DNA from: Nocardioides marmorisolisilvae
GTDB lineage: Bacteria > Actinomycetota > Actinomycetes > Propionibacteriales > Nocardioidaceae
Assembly: GCF_031656915.1 (NCBI RefSeq)
Contig: NZ_CP134227.1
Coordinates: 4,154,001 to 4,218,000 of the forward strand
Length of the DNA stretch: 64,000 nucleotides
Direction of reading: 5' to 3'
This document shows, piece after piece, positions 12,401 through 21,692 of the stretch (position 1 is the first letter of the stretch; the number at the start of each line of letters is the position of its first letter). The notes beneath the pieces are model-generated. The model was not told the origin of the DNA, ran no database searches, and saw nothing but the letters and a program-made list of their open reading frames with translations. The position numbers and the translations under genes are program-made.

Positions 12401-13122
12401 AGGTCCTCCCGGGTAGGGATCTCGGTCGGGTCCGCTGGGCCCGGCGGCAGCCCGATCGCCACCGCGACGACCGCCGCCGCCAGCACCGGAACGCCCGGCG
12501 GCGTGATCGGCACCAGGGCCAGCGCAACGGCCACACCGAGCACCGCGGTCAGCAGGTTGCGCCGGTTGCGCAGGCGTGGCCAGAGCAGGGCCAGGAACGC
12601 GCCGCCGACGGCGGAGTCGAGGCCGTAGCGACGCGGGTCCCCGAGCTGGTCGCCGGCGACGGCCCCGAGCAGCGTGGCGAGGTTCCAGAGCGCGAAGATC
12701 CCCACCCCCGTGGTCCAGAAGCCCACCCGCGCCGCATCCGGGGTAGGACGGTTGATGCTCATCGCGGTCGACTCGTCGATCACCACGTGCGCGCCGAGGA
12801 TCCGTCGTACGCCGCGCAGGCCGAGCAGCGGAGCCAGCCGGAGACCGTAGAGCATGTTCCGGCTGCCGAGCAGCAGCCCGGTGAGCGCTCCGGACAGGGG
12901 CGCGCCGCCGGAGCCGATCACCCCGACCATCGCGTACTGCGATGCGCCGGTGAACACCAGCAGCGACAGGGCGCAGGTCTGCCAGACGTCCAGGCCGGAG
13001 GCGACCGAGATGGCGCCGAAGGAGACGCCGTAGGCACCGGTCGCGACCGCTACCGCGAGGCCCTGGCGGACGATGTCGGGATGCCCACCGGGGACGGTCG
13101 TCTCAGTCGGCACCGGGTGCAC
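12397..13122 (-). CDS. azlC: AzlC-type branched-chain amino acid permease
   Basis: 241-aa membrane protein with the AzlC/YgaZ signatures TGAYGVSFGAISVASGLDVWQT, FTGASQYAMVGV and LLLGSRNMLYGLRLAP, and about seven helices. It forms the exporter together with AzlD. The GTG start lies 20 bp inside the end of the upstream GNAT gene; a second in-frame GTG three codons later also overlaps it. Confidence 0.92.
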   Translation of the reverse strand: MHPVPTETTVPGGHPDIVRQGLAVAVATGAYGVSFGAISVASGLDVWQTCALSLLVFTGASQYAMVGVIGSGGAPLSGALTGLLLGSRNMLYGLRLAPLLGLRGVRRILGAHVVIDESTAMSINRPTPDAARVGFWTTGVGIFALWNLATLLGAVAGDQLGDPRRYGLDSAVGGAFLALLWPRLRNRRNLLTAVLGVAVALALVPITPPGVPVLAAAVVAVAIGLPPGPADPTEIPTREDL

Positions 13123-13660
13123 CGAGGTCGGTGTGCAGCCGGACCTGGTTGACGGTGACGGTGCCGTCGCCGTGCAGGTCGAGGGTGCGGTGCGCGCCGT
13201 CGGGCGCCCAGCCGGCGCTGGTCAGGAACGTGCGCAGGGCGTCGTCGGTGGACGCCAGCCAGGTCACCGCGTGCACGAAGCGGTCGGCACGCAAGGTGTC
13301 GACGCAGGCCTGCATCAACCGGGAACCGTGGCCCTGCCCGCGCTTGTGCGGATCGATGGTCAGGTCGGTGATCTCACCGTCGGCGACCGCATCGCAGTCG
13401 GGGTCGGTCGCCGGCCCGGTCATCGCGAACCCGGTGACCAGGTTGCGCTCCAGGGCGACCAGGACCCGGTTCCGCGCATCCGGCGGCGCGGTCAGGGAGT
13501 GGGCCCACCCCTGGGCGAGCTCGTCGGGCTGCATCGTGTCGAGGAGTCCGGGTGGGAAGAGCTCGGCGTACGACTCGCGCCAGGCGCGGACCTGCACCGC
13601 GGCGATCGCAGCCGCGTCGTCGGCCCAGGCCACCCGGCAGGAGACGTCGGCGCTGGTCAT
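13103..13660 (-). CDS. GNAT family N-acetyltransferase
   Basis: 185-aa acetyl-CoA-dependent acyltransferase. The motif A segment is LTIDPHKRGQGHGSRLM (R/QxxGxG/A), followed by the motif B helix. It sits in one apparent minus-strand operon, EamA-GNAT-azlC-azlD, with 4-bp and 20-bp overlaps. The acceptor is unknown; the exporter neighbours hint at small-molecule or amino-acid modification, but only as inference. Confidence 0.85.
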   Translation of the reverse strand: MTSADVSCRVAWADDAAAIAAVQVRAWRESYAELFPPGLLDTMQPDELAQGWAHSLTAPPDARNRVLVALERNLVTGFAMTGPATDPDCDAVADGEITDLTIDPHKRGQGHGSRLMQACVDTLRADRFVHAVTWLASTDDALRTFLTSAGWAPDGAHRTLDLHGDGTVTVNQVRLHTDLGAPGAD

Positions 13661-14514
13661 TGGTCCACCCTCTCAGGTGTCAGGTCCTCGAGTGGAGGGG
13701 CCACCACAGACACCGCCACGGTGCCGGTCATGCTCAGCGCGAGACCCAGCACGACGATCCATCCCCAGCCCGCCCGGATCCCGTCGTGGAAGAGTGCCAC
13801 GCCGATGACGGCGGGCAGCGTGGTCTGGGTCAGGATCATCGGAGCGGTGGATGCGTTCACGACTCCGCGCTGCAGCGCCAGGGAGTAGAGAACGAAGCCC
13901 AGGATGCCGAAGATGCTGATCGCGCCCAGGACGGCGATCGTCTGCCAGCGCAGGTACGGCGCCACCAGTACCCGGGCTCCGATCGGGACGCCCGCGTACG
14001 CCGTACCACCGAGCGTGCCCAGCACTGCGCTGCCGACCGTCCCGGAGAGCTTGCGAGCCAGCACGCCCAGCACCGCGATCGCCACCCCGCCGGCGTACAT
14101 CGCGGGCAGCAGCCCGTGGTCCGCGCGGTGGCCGCCGACGCCGCCCGCGCCCAGCGCGAGCAGGCCGAGTCCGATGCAGACCACGGACAGCGCGGTCCAC
14201 TCCGGAGCCGAGGGCCACTCGTGCAGGTACCACGCCGATGCGAGGGCGGTGAAGATCAGCGAGCCGGCGACCGCCGCCTGGGCGAGGTAGAGGGGCAGTT
14301 GCTGGATCGATACGTACTGGGCCAGGGCCCCGAGGCCGTAGAGCCCGGCGACGACGTACATCAACCGGTCCGCGAGCCCGGCCCTGAGCATGCGCAGCCA
14401 GGGTCCCTCCGGAAGCCTGCGGGACGCGTGCGCCTGCAGCGCAGCAGGCGCGCCGTAGAGGAGAGCCGCGACGATCGCGGCGGCCAGGCCGAGGGACACG
14501 CTCGATCCTCTCAT
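13657..14514 (-). CDS. EamA/DMT-type membrane transporter
   Basis: 285-aa protein with nine to ten predicted helices. The N-terminal half resembles the drug/metabolite transporter superfamily, with glycine-rich helices such as YVVAGLYGLGALAQYVSIQQLPLYLAQAAVAG split by short loops. It begins the azl-side operon and is divergent from thyA, 32 bp away. Substrate unknown. Confidence 0.75.
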   Translation of the reverse strand: MRGSSVSLGLAAAIVAALLYGAPAALQAHASRRLPEGPWLRMLRAGLADRLMYVVAGLYGLGALAQYVSIQQLPLYLAQAAVAGSLIFTALASAWYLHEWPSAPEWTALSVVCIGLGLLALGAGGVGGHRADHGLLPAMYAGGVAIAVLGVLARKLSGTVGSAVLGTLGGTAYAGVPIGARVLVAPYLRWQTIAVLGAISIFGILGFVLYSLALQRGVVNASTAPMILTQTTLPAVIGVALFHDGIRAGWGWIVVLGLALSMTGTVAVSVVAPPLEDLTPERVDQ

Positions 14515-14534
14515 CGGCGGTCGCGCGGCGCCCG

Positions 14535-14540
14535 TAGGAT
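14535..14540 (+). promoter_or_regulatory. -10 of a leaderless thyA promoter
   Basis: TAGGAT lies 6 nt before the thyA GTG (14547), the spacing seen when transcription starts at the first base of the start codon. No Shine-Dalgarno sequence is present. Confidence 0.65.
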
Positions 14541-14546
14541 CGACCT

Positions 14547-15362
14547 GTGCGCGCCTACCTCGACCTCGTCCAGCGGATCCTCGACGACGGTGTGGTCAAG
14601 TCGGATCGCACCGGCACCGGGACGCGGTCGGTGTTCGGCCACCAGATGCGCTTCGACCTGGGTGCCGGCTTTCCCCTGGTCACCACCAAGAAGGTGCACA
14701 CCCGGTCGGTCTTCGGCGAGCTGCTCTGGTTCCTGCGTGGCGACACCAACGTGAAGTGGCTCCACGATCGGGGCATCACGATCTGGGACGAGTGGGCCGA
14801 CGCTGACGGCGACCTCGGGCCGATCTACGGCTACCAGTGGCGCTCGTGGCCCACCCCGGACGGGCGGCACGTCGACCAGCTCGCGCAGATCATCGAGGGC
14901 CTGCGGAGCAATCCCGACTCGCGCCGGCACATCGTCTCGGCGTGGAACGTCGCCGACATCCCCGACATGGCCCTGGCGCCGTGCCACACGATGTTCCAGT
15001 TCTACGTCGCGCCCGCGCCGGGGCCTGGCGAGCGCCCCCGGCTGTCCTGCCAGCTCTACCAGCGCTCCGCCGACGTGTTCCTCGGCGTGCCGTTCAACAT
15101 CGCGTCCTACGCGCTGCTCACCCACATGGTCGCGCAGGTGACCGGCCTCGACGTCGGCGACTTCGTGCACACCCTGGGTGACGCCCACCTCTACCTGAAC
15201 CACCTCGACCAGGCCCGACTGCAGCTCACCCGCGAGCCGCGGCCGCTGCCGACCCTGGTGCTGGAACCGTCGGTCACCGAGCTCGATGCCTTCGACCTCG
15301 AGCACATCGAGCTCGAGGGCTACGACCCGCACCCGGGGATCAAGGCGCCGATCGCGGTATGA
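14547..15362 (+). CDS. thyA: Thymidylate synthase
   Basis: Methylates dUMP to dTMP using methylene-tetrahydrofolate, giving dihydrofolate. The 271-aa protein has the active-site region [12 protein letters not shown] with the nucleophile at Cys146, plus [20 protein letters not shown] and [23 protein letters not shown]. It overlaps the dihydrofolate reductase gene by 4 bp (ATGA), pairing the dihydrofolate maker with its recycler. Confidence 0.97.
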   Translation: MRAYLDLVQRILDDGVVKSDRTGTGTRSVFGHQMRFDLGAGFPLVTTKKVHTRSVFGELLWFLRGDTNVKWLHDRGITIWDEWADADGDLGPIYGYQWRSWPTPDGRHVDQLAQIIEGLRSNPDSRRHIVSAWNVADIPDMALAPCHTMFQFYVAPAPGPGERPRLSCQLYQRSADVFLGVPFNIASYALLTHMVAQVTGLDVGDFVHTLGDAHLYLNHLDQARLQLTREPRPLPTLVLEPSVTELDAFDLEHIELEGYDPHPGIKAPIAV

Positions 15363-15880
15363 CCCGGACGAGCGGCCCGGCGGGTGGCCGTCGCGTGATC
15401 CTCGTGGCCGCGGTCGCCGACAACGGTGTGATCGGCGCAGCGGGCGCCATCCCGTGGCACCTGTCCGCGGACTTCGCGCATTTCAAGGAGGTCACTCGTG
15501 GGCACACGCTGGTGATGGGGCGGGCCACCTTCGACTCCATCGGCCGGCCGCTGCCGGGGCGCCCCAACATCGTGGTCACCCGCAACCCCGCCTGGACCGC
15601 GTCCGGCGTCCAGGTCGCCGGCTCCCTCGCCGGCGCCCTCCAGCAGGCCGCGGCGTACGACGGCGACGTGGCGGTCATCGGCGGTGCCGGGGTCTACGCC
15701 GAGGCCCTCCCGCTCGCCGACCTCCAGGTGCTCACCGAGGTGCACCTTTCCCCGGTCGGGGACACGCACTATCCGGCGTTCGACCGGGCGCAGTGGCGTG
15801 AGGTCCGGCGCGAGCCCGGTCCGGACGGCCCGGTCGGCTACGAGTGGGTGTGGCTCGAGCGGGTGCGCGACTTAGCCTGA
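15359..15880 (+). CDS. dfrA: Dihydrofolate reductase
   Basis: NADPH-dependent reduction of dihydrofolate. The 173-aa protein has [28 protein letters not shown] (substrate loop with the acidic residue), [17 protein letters not shown] (cofactor site) and the [12 protein letters not shown] motif. It is coupled to thyA by an ATGA overlap. Its 3' end overlaps the convergent F420-oxidoreductase gene by 9 bp. Confidence 0.96.
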   Translation: MTRTSGPAGGRRVILVAAVADNGVIGAAGAIPWHLSADFAHFKEVTRGHTLVMGRATFDSIGRPLPGRPNIVVTRNPAWTASGVQVAGSLAGALQQAAAYDGDVAVIGGAGVYAEALPLADLQVLTEVHLSPVGDTHYPAFDRAQWREVRREPGPDGPVGYEWVWLERVRDLA

Positions 15881-16765
15881 CGCCCTCTCCACTGCGATCT
15901 GCTCGAACACCCGAGGGTCGGCGGCGAAGATCGAGTCCGCGACCGGCCAGTGCAGCACCAGCTCGGTGAAGCCCAGCTCGGCGTGCGCACCGGCGAAGTC
16001 GTCGAAGGCCGCGAGCGAGGCCAGCGGCCCCTGCTGCTCGGGGGTGAAGCCGGCCAGCAGGATCCGGTCGAGCTCGGCGGGATCGCGGCCCGCGGCGGTG
16101 CAGGCCTCGTCGAGCCGGCCCAGCTGTCCGCGTAGCGCGGCCAGGGACTGCGCCGGCGTCCCGTTCGTGGTGACGGAGTCGTCTCCGGTGGTGACCCAGG
16201 CCTGCCCGTACCGCGCCGCGAGCGCGAGTCCGCGTGGTCCGGTGGCCGCGACGGCGAAGGGCAGTCGGGGCTGCTGGACGCAGCCGGGGAGGTTGCGTAC
16301 CTCGTCGGCCGCGTAGAACTCTCCGCGCTGCGTCACACCCTCGGGCTCGCGGAGCAGCCGGTCGAGCATCGTGACGAACTCCTCGAACCGGCGGGTGCGC
16401 TCGCTGCGCGACCAGGCCTGCTGCCCCATGGCGGTGGCGTCGTACCCGGTTCCGCCAGCGCCGATGCCGAGGGTGACCCGACCGCCGGAGACGTCGTCGA
16501 GGCCGACCAGGTCCTTGGCCAGCGTGACCGGGTGCCGGAAGTTCGGCGAGGTCACCATGGTGCCGAGCCGGATCCGCTCGGTGACCGCTGCTGCCGCGGT
16601 CAGGGTCGGCACGGCACCCCACCACGGTCGGTCTCGGAAGCTGCGCCAGGACAGGTGGTCGTAGGTGTAGGCGGCGTGGAAGCCGAGCTGCTCGGCTCGG
16701 TGCCATGTAGCGCGGCCGCCTCCGTGCCAGCGATCGTGGGCGATGATGACGGTGCTCAGTCGCAT
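15872..16765 (-). CDS. LLM-class F420-dependent oxidoreductase
   Basis: 297-aa TIM-barrel flavin/F420 enzyme of the luciferase-like monooxygenase superfamily. It shows YTYDHLSWR near the N-terminus, IRLGTMVTSPNFRHPVTLAKDLVGLDDVSGGRVTLGIGAG and TGDDSVTTNGTPAQS. The reaction is unknown. It is divergent from a second LLM gene across a 32-bp gap. Confidence 0.85.
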   Translation of the reverse strand: MRLSTVIIAHDRWHGGGRATWHRAEQLGFHAAYTYDHLSWRSFRDRPWWGAVPTLTAAAAVTERIRLGTMVTSPNFRHPVTLAKDLVGLDDVSGGRVTLGIGAGGTGYDATAMGQQAWSRSERTRRFEEFVTMLDRLLREPEGVTQRGEFYAADEVRNLPGCVQQPRLPFAVAATGPRGLALAARYGQAWVTTGDDSVTTNGTPAQSLAALRGQLGRLDEACTAAGRDPAELDRILLAGFTPEQQGPLASLAAFDDFAGAHAELGFTELVLHWPVADSIFAADPRVFEQIAVERASG

Positions 16766-16771
16766 GCGCTG

Positions 16772-16790
16772 ACACTACGGCCGCTACGTT
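16772..16790. promoter_or_regulatory. Back-to-back leaderless promoters of two LLM genes
   Basis: On the minus strand TAGTGT (16772-16777) stands 6 nt before the ATG at 16765. On the plus strand TACGTT (16785-16790) stands 7 nt before the ATG at 16798. Each -35 region would fall in or beside the other gene's -10. Confidence 0.6.
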
Positions 16791-16797
16791 GGCTCTC

Positions 16798-17724
16798 ATG
16801 GATCTGCGCGTGTTCACCGAGCCGCAACAGGGCGCGACGTACGACGACCTGCTCGCGGTCGCGCTGCACGCCGAGAGGCTCGGCTTCGGGGCATTCTTCC
16901 GCTCCGACCACTACCTGGGCATGGGCACCGAGGGCCTGCCCGGGCCCACAGACGCGTGGATGACGCTGGCCGGACTGGCCCGGGACACCACGAGCATCCG
17001 GCTCGGCACGCTGATGACCTCGGCCACCTTCCGGCTGCCCGGTCCACTGGCGATCCAGGTGGCGCAGGTCGACGCGATGAGCGGAGGGCGGGTAGAGCTG
17101 GGCATCGGAGCGGGCTGGTTCGAGGCCGAGCACACCGCGTATGGCATCGGGTTCCCCGGGACCTCGGAGCGCTTCGACCGGCTGGCCGAGCAGCTCGAGG
17201 TGATCACCGGGCTGTGGCGGACACCGGCGGGGGAGCGGTTCGGCCATCCGGGTCCGCACTACCCGATCTCCGACTCCCCGGCGCTGCCCAAGCCGGTGCA
17301 GCAGCCCCATCCGCCGGTGATCATCGGCGGCGTGGGCAGGCGCCGTACACCGGTGCTGGCCGCCCGGTTCGCCGCCGAGTTCAACCTTCCCTTCGTCTCG
17401 AGGGACACGACCGCCGCCCAGTTCGCGCGCGTACGCCGCGCCTGCGAGGACATCGGTCGCGACCCGGACTCGGTGGTCTGGTCCAACGCGCTCGTGCTGT
17501 GCTGCGGGTCCGACGAGGCCGAGATCGCGCGACGGGCGGCAGCGATCGGTCGAGAGGTCGACGAGCTCCGCGAGAACGGCCTCGCCGGGACCCCTGCCGA
17601 GGTCGTCGAGCGGATCGGTGAGTTCGCGCGGCTCGGCACCGAGCGGATCTACCTGCAGACCCTGGACCTGAGCGACCTCGACCACCTCGCCCTGGTGGCG
17701 GCCGAGGTGATGCCGCATGTCTGA
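16798..17724 (+). CDS. LLM-class F420-dependent oxidoreductase
   Basis: 308-aa luciferase-like enzyme. It shows FRSDHYLGMGTEGLPGPTDAW, IRLGTLMTSATFRLPGPLAIQ, VDAMSGGRVELGIGAGWFEAEH and QQPHPPVIIGGVGRR, typical of the F420-dependent group. The ATG at 16798 is preferred over an in-frame TTG nine bases earlier because of the TACGTT -10. The stop overlaps gntK by 8 bp. Substrate unknown. Confidence 0.87.
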   Translation: MDLRVFTEPQQGATYDDLLAVALHAERLGFGAFFRSDHYLGMGTEGLPGPTDAWMTLAGLARDTTSIRLGTLMTSATFRLPGPLAIQVAQVDAMSGGRVELGIGAGWFEAEHTAYGIGFPGTSERFDRLAEQLEVITGLWRTPAGERFGHPGPHYPISDSPALPKPVQQPHPPVIIGGVGRRRTPVLAARFAAEFNLPFVSRDTTAAQFARVRRACEDIGRDPDSVVWSNALVLCCGSDEAEIARRAAAIGREVDELRENGLAGTPAEVVERIGEFARLGTERIYLQTLDLSDLDHLALVAAEVMPHV

Positions 17725-18217
17725 TCGAGCGGGCCGGCGCATCGTGGTCGCCGGCGTGTCGGGGTCGGGCAAGTCGACGGTGGGCAGCGAGCTGGCGGAC
17801 GCGCTCGGCGTGGCGTTCCGCGACGGAGACGACTTCCACAGCAAAGCCAACGTGGACAAGATGACCGCCGGCATCGCACTCACCGACGACGACCGTCGGC
17901 CCTGGCTGCGCAGCATCGGCCGCTGGCTGCACGACCACGAGGGGGTGGTGGCCTGCTCGGCCCTGAGGCGGTCCTACCGCGACCTGGTCCGGGAGGCCTG
18001 TCCGGACGCATGGACGGCGCAGCTGACCGGGGACCGCGATCTGATCGCCGAGCGGCAGGCGGCCCGGCACGGCCACTTCATGCCGTCCTCGCTGATGGAC
18101 TCCCAGTGGGCCACCTTCGAGCCGCTCGGACCCGACGAGGCGGGCATCGTCGTCGACGTCGGACCCGAGGTGCCGGTGCTGGTCGATCGGATCCTCGAGG
18201 CGCTCGAGGTGGAGTGA
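17717..18217 (+). CDS. gntK: Gluconokinase
   Basis: Phosphorylates gluconate to 6-phosphogluconate. The 166-aa P-loop kinase has GVSGSGKST (Walker A), the family motifs FRDGDDFHSKANVDKMTAGIALTDDDRRPWL and CSALRRSYRDLVR, and HFMPSSLMDSQ. It overlaps the preceding oxidoreductase by 8 bp, so they are probably cotranscribed. No gluconate permease is adjacent. Confidence 0.93.
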   Translation: MSDRAGRRIVVAGVSGSGKSTVGSELADALGVAFRDGDDFHSKANVDKMTAGIALTDDDRRPWLRSIGRWLHDHEGVVACSALRRSYRDLVREACPDAWTAQLTGDRDLIAERQAARHGHFMPSSLMDSQWATFEPLGPDEAGIVVDVGPEVPVLVDRILEALEVE

Positions 18218-18363
18218 TCGCCTCTGCGTGGTTGGTCGCGCACTGCTGGGGCCCGGTGCGGAATCGCAGATTCCGTGGCCGTTCCGTCACGCGCCGGCGT
18301 GGCCCGCGGGGCGCCGGGCCGCGTCGACGCGCCGTCGATGGGCCCTCGGCGGCCCGGGGCCAC

Positions 18364-18369
18364 TAACCT
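18364..18369 (+). promoter_or_regulatory. -10 of a leaderless dapA promoter
   Basis: TAACCT stands 7 nt before the dapA ATG (18377), with no Shine-Dalgarno between. The 159 bp before it hold a small GGAATC-type hairpin but no gene. Confidence 0.6.
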
Positions 18370-18376
18370 AGGCGGC

Positions 18377-19270
18377 ATGAGTCTTCCCGCGGCGCCCTTC
18401 GGGCGCATGCTCACCGCGATGGTGACCCCGTTCCGCGAGGACGGGTCGGTCGACCTCGACGCGGTGGCGGCCGTGGCCACCCACCTCGTCGATCACGGCC
18501 ATGACGGCATCGTCGTCTCCGGGACCACCGGCGAGTCGCCGACCACGTCGATCGGCGAGGATGGCGAGATCGTGGCCGCGACGAAGGCGGCGGTGGGCGA
18601 CCGGGCGACGGTCGTGGCCGGCGTGGGAACCAACAGCACGAACCACTCGGTCGAGCTTGCCGAGCAGGCGGCCAAGGCAGGGGCGGACGGTGTCCTGCTG
18701 GTCACGCCGTACTACAGCAAGCCCTCCCCGGCAGGCGTCCTGGCCCACTTCCGCGCTGTGGTCGAGGCGGGTGGCCTACCCACCATGCTGTACGACGTCC
18801 CGGCGCGCACCGGGACCACGATCGCGATGCCTGTCTTCGAGGCCCTGGCCGATCACGACCTCGTGGTCGCGGTCAAGGATGCGACCGGGCTCTTCGCCCG
18901 GGCGGCCGTTCTGACGGGGCTCGGCTACGCCGTCTACTCCGGTGATGACGCCAACACGCTCGGCTACCTGGCGCACGGCGGGTGCGGCCTGGTCAGCGTG
19001 GTCGGCCACGTCGCCGGTCCGCAGCTGGCCGCGATGATGGACGCCTTCGGCGCCGGCGACCACGCCGGCGCACTGACGGCCTACCGGGGTCTGACCCCAG
19101 CGTTCGACGCGGTGATGGGGGTGCCGAACTACGGCGCGACGACCGCCAAGGCCGCCCTGCAGCTCGCCGGCGTCCTGGACAACCGCAGAGTCCGACCACC
19201 GTTGATGGAGCTCGACGACCACGAGCTCGCTGCGTTGCGCGGCGGCCTGACGGCGGCGGGTCTGCTGTGA
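18377..19270 (+). CDS. dapA: 4-hydroxy-tetrahydrodipicolinate synthase
   Basis: Condenses pyruvate with aspartate semialdehyde, the first committed step to diaminopimelate and lysine. The 297-aa TIM-barrel protein has GTTGESPTTS, catalytic Tyr139 (LYDVPART) and Schiff-base Lys167 (VAVKDATG). The frame is open earlier (from 18275), but the ATG at 18377 matches the family length and the leaderless -10. The stop overlaps the RNase J start (GTGA). Confidence 0.96.
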   Translation: MSLPAAPFGRMLTAMVTPFREDGSVDLDAVAAVATHLVDHGHDGIVVSGTTGESPTTSIGEDGEIVAATKAAVGDRATVVAGVGTNSTNHSVELAEQAAKAGADGVLLVTPYYSKPSPAGVLAHFRAVVEAGGLPTMLYDVPARTGTTIAMPVFEALADHDLVVAVKDATGLFARAAVLTGLGYAVYSGDDANTLGYLAHGGCGLVSVVGHVAGPQLAAMMDAFGAGDHAGALTAYRGLTPAFDAVMGVPNYGATTAKAALQLAGVLDNRRVRPPLMELDDHELAALRGGLTAAGLL

Positions 19271-20958
19271 GCCATCCCCACTTCGAGCTCAGCCCTCCGC
19301 CCGAGCTCCCCGCTGGCGGCTTGAGGGTGGTCGCCCTGGGCGGCCTCGGCGAGGTCGGCCGCAACATGACGGTCTTCGAGTACGACGGCCGGCTCCTCGT
19401 CGTGGACTGCGGCGTGCTGTTCCCCGAGGAGAACCATCCAGGGGTCGACCTGATCCTGCCCGACTTCGACGCCATCCGCGGCAGGCTCGACCTCATCGAC
19501 GCACTGGTGCTGACCCACGGCCACGAGGACCACATCGGTGCGGTGCCCTACCTGCTGCGCGAGCGCTCCGACATCCCGCTGGTCGGTTCCCAGCTCACCT
19601 TGGCGCTGGTCGGCTCCAAGCTGCGCGAGCACCGCATCAAGGACACCAGCCAGCACATCGTCACCGAGGGCGACCGGATCAGCTTCGGGCCGTGGGACCT
19701 GGAGTTCGTCGCGGTCAACCACTCCATCCCCGATGCGCTCGCGGTCGCGATCCGCACCGGCGCGGGGACAGTCCTGCACACCGGCGACTTCAAGATGGAC
19801 CAGCTACCCCTGGACCGACGGATCACCGACCTGCGGGCGTTCGCCAGGTTGGGGGAGGAGGGCGTGGACCTCTTCCTCACGGACTCGACCAATGCGGAGG
19901 TCCCGGGCTTCACCACCTCCGAGCGCAACATCGCACCGGTTCTGGACCGGGTGTTCCACCAGAGCAAGCAGCGGATCATCGTGGCCTGCTTCGCCTCGCA
20001 CGTGCACCGGGTGCAGCAGGTGATGGACGCCGCCGCGCGCCACGGCCGCAAGGTCGCCTACGTGGGCCGCTCCATGGTGCGCAACATGGCGATCGCGCGT
20101 GACCTCGGCTACCTCGACGTGCCACCGGACCTGCTGGTGGACGCCAAGGCGCTGGCCGACGTGCCGCCGGACCGCGTGGTGCTGATCTCGACCGGCTCCC
20201 AGGGCGAGCCCCTCTCCGCGTTGTCGCGGATCGCACAGCGCAACCACAGCTTCGTGCAGATCGAACCGGGCGACACCGTCGTCCTCGCCTCGTCGTTGAT
20301 CCCCGGCAACGAGAACGCCGTCTACCGGGTCATCAACGGGCTGATCCGCTGCGGCGCGGAAGTGGTGCACAAGGGCAACGCCCTGGTGCACGTCTCGGGA
20401 CACGCCAGCGCCGGTGAGCTCCTCTACTGCTACAACATCGTCAAGCCCCGCAACGTGATGCCGGTGCACGGCGAGACCCGGCACATGCACGCGAACGCCG
20501 ACCTGGCCCGCGCCACCGGCGTACCGGCCGAGAACGTCGTGGTGGCCGAGGACGGCGTCGTCGTGGACCTGGTCGACGGCCGGGCCCGGATCAGCGGCAA
20601 GGTCGAGTGCGGCTACGTGTTCGTCGACGGAAGCTCCATCGGGGACATCACCGAGTCCTCGCTCAAGGACCGTCGGATCCTCGGCGAGGAGGGGTTCATC
20701 TCGGTGATCGTCGTCCTGGACTCCCAGACCGGCAAGGTGCTCAGCGGACCCGAGATCCACGCCCGTGGCTTCGCCGAGAACGACACCACCTTCGACGGCA
20801 TCAGGCAGCCGATCATGGATGCGATCGACAAGGCGGTCAGCGAGGGTGTCGACGACACCTACCAGCTCCAGCAGACCATCCGGCGGGTCGTCGGTCGGTG
20901 GGTGTCCAACACGCATCGCCGCCGACCGATGATCATCCCGGTCGTGCTGGAGGCCTGA
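19267..20958 (+). CDS. rnj: Ribonuclease J
   Basis: Metallo-beta-lactamase/beta-CASP endo- and 5'-3' exoribonuclease for mRNA turnover and rRNA maturation. The 563-aa protein has the metal site LTHGHEDHIGAVPYLL, HSIPDALAVAI, the HTGDFKMD segment, beta-CASP motifs including GSQGEPLSALSRI and HVSGHASAGELLY, and the RNase J C-terminal domain. The GTG start overlaps the dapA stop; dapA-rnj linkage is common in actinobacteria. Confidence 0.96.
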   Translation: MSHPHFELSPPPELPAGGLRVVALGGLGEVGRNMTVFEYDGRLLVVDCGVLFPEENHPGVDLILPDFDAIRGRLDLIDALVLTHGHEDHIGAVPYLLRERSDIPLVGSQLTLALVGSKLREHRIKDTSQHIVTEGDRISFGPWDLEFVAVNHSIPDALAVAIRTGAGTVLHTGDFKMDQLPLDRRITDLRAFARLGEEGVDLFLTDSTNAEVPGFTTSERNIAPVLDRVFHQSKQRIIVACFASHVHRVQQVMDAAARHGRKVAYVGRSMVRNMAIARDLGYLDVPPDLLVDAKALADVPPDRVVLISTGSQGEPLSALSRIAQRNHSFVQIEPGDTVVLASSLIPGNENAVYRVINGLIRCGAEVVHKGNALVHVSGHASAGELLYCYNIVKPRNVMPVHGETRHMHANADLARATGVPAENVVVAEDGVVVDLVDGRARISGKVECGYVFVDGSSIGDITESSLKDRRILGEEGFISVIVVLDSQTGKVLSGPEIHARGFAENDTTFDGIRQPIMDAIDKAVSEGVDDTYQLQQTIRRVVGRWVSNTHRRRPMIIPVVLEA

Positions 20959-20960
20959 GT

Positions 20961-21656
20961 ATGGCGTCCGATGCCCCTGCGGACCCTCCCCCAGCGGTCA
21001 CCGAGGCCGAGTACATCTCCTACGAGTCGTGGGGCGGTGCGTTCTTCCGCGCGGCGGTGACCGCTGACCGGGTGCTGAGCGGTGTCTCAGCACTGTCCGG
21101 GCAGCCGATCGCGCTGGGCCCGATGGGCGTCGGGCCCGGCCGGCTGGCCAGGATCACCGCGCACGGCGGCATCGGGAGCGCGACGATCAGCAGGGTCGAC
21201 GACGAGCTGCTCAGCTATCGCGTCATCGTGCCGGTGACCCTCGACTTCGAGGTCGACCTCCAGGTCGAGACGCATCGCTTCCACGCAGAGCTCGAGGTCC
21301 CGCTGGTCCTGACTGCGCGCGCGCTGACCGGGGTGCGCATCTTCATCGACGTCCTCCCGCCTCGCGCCTCGGACGTCCAGGCGACCGTGCGAGCCGAGGG
21401 GCTCCGTGCGTCCATCGTGCAGCGGATCGCCAACGTGGAGGGTGAGCTGAGGCGGTTCGTCGCGAAGTACGTCGCGCGCGAGGTCGAGAAGCCCGAGATC
21501 GTCCGCGCGCGAACGGTCGACGTCGCCGCCTCGATCGACAAGACCTGGGCCTCGATAGCGCCGACGAGCGGATCGCGGGTCAGTGCGGACCTGAGTGAGG
21601 CGCTCGAGGCCGACATCCGGGAGAACGAGGACCGGTTCCTCGACGGGGCCGAGTAG
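20961..21656 (+). CDS. Conserved hypothetical protein
   Basis: 231-aa protein starting at the ATG two bases after the RNase J stop, so probably cotranscribed. I do not recognise a family. It is soluble, with a short Pro/Ala-rich start and a central part rich in alternating hydrophobic residues (VIVPVTLDFEVDLQVETHRF) that suggests a long beta-sheet. A helical segment follows (IVQRIANVEGELRRFVAKYV) and then an acidic tail. No signal peptide or metal motif is seen. Confidence 0.75.
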   Translation: MASDAPADPPPAVTEAEYISYESWGGAFFRAAVTADRVLSGVSALSGQPIALGPMGVGPGRLARITAHGGIGSATISRVDDELLSYRVIVPVTLDFEVDLQVETHRFHAELEVPLVLTARALTGVRIFIDVLPPRASDVQATVRAEGLRASIVQRIANVEGELRRFVAKYVAREVEKPEIVRARTVDVAASIDKTWASIAPTSGSRVSADLSEALEADIRENEDRFLDGAE

Positions 21657-21692
21657 CCGTCAACGCTTGGCCGGCGGTGGCATCGTGAGCCC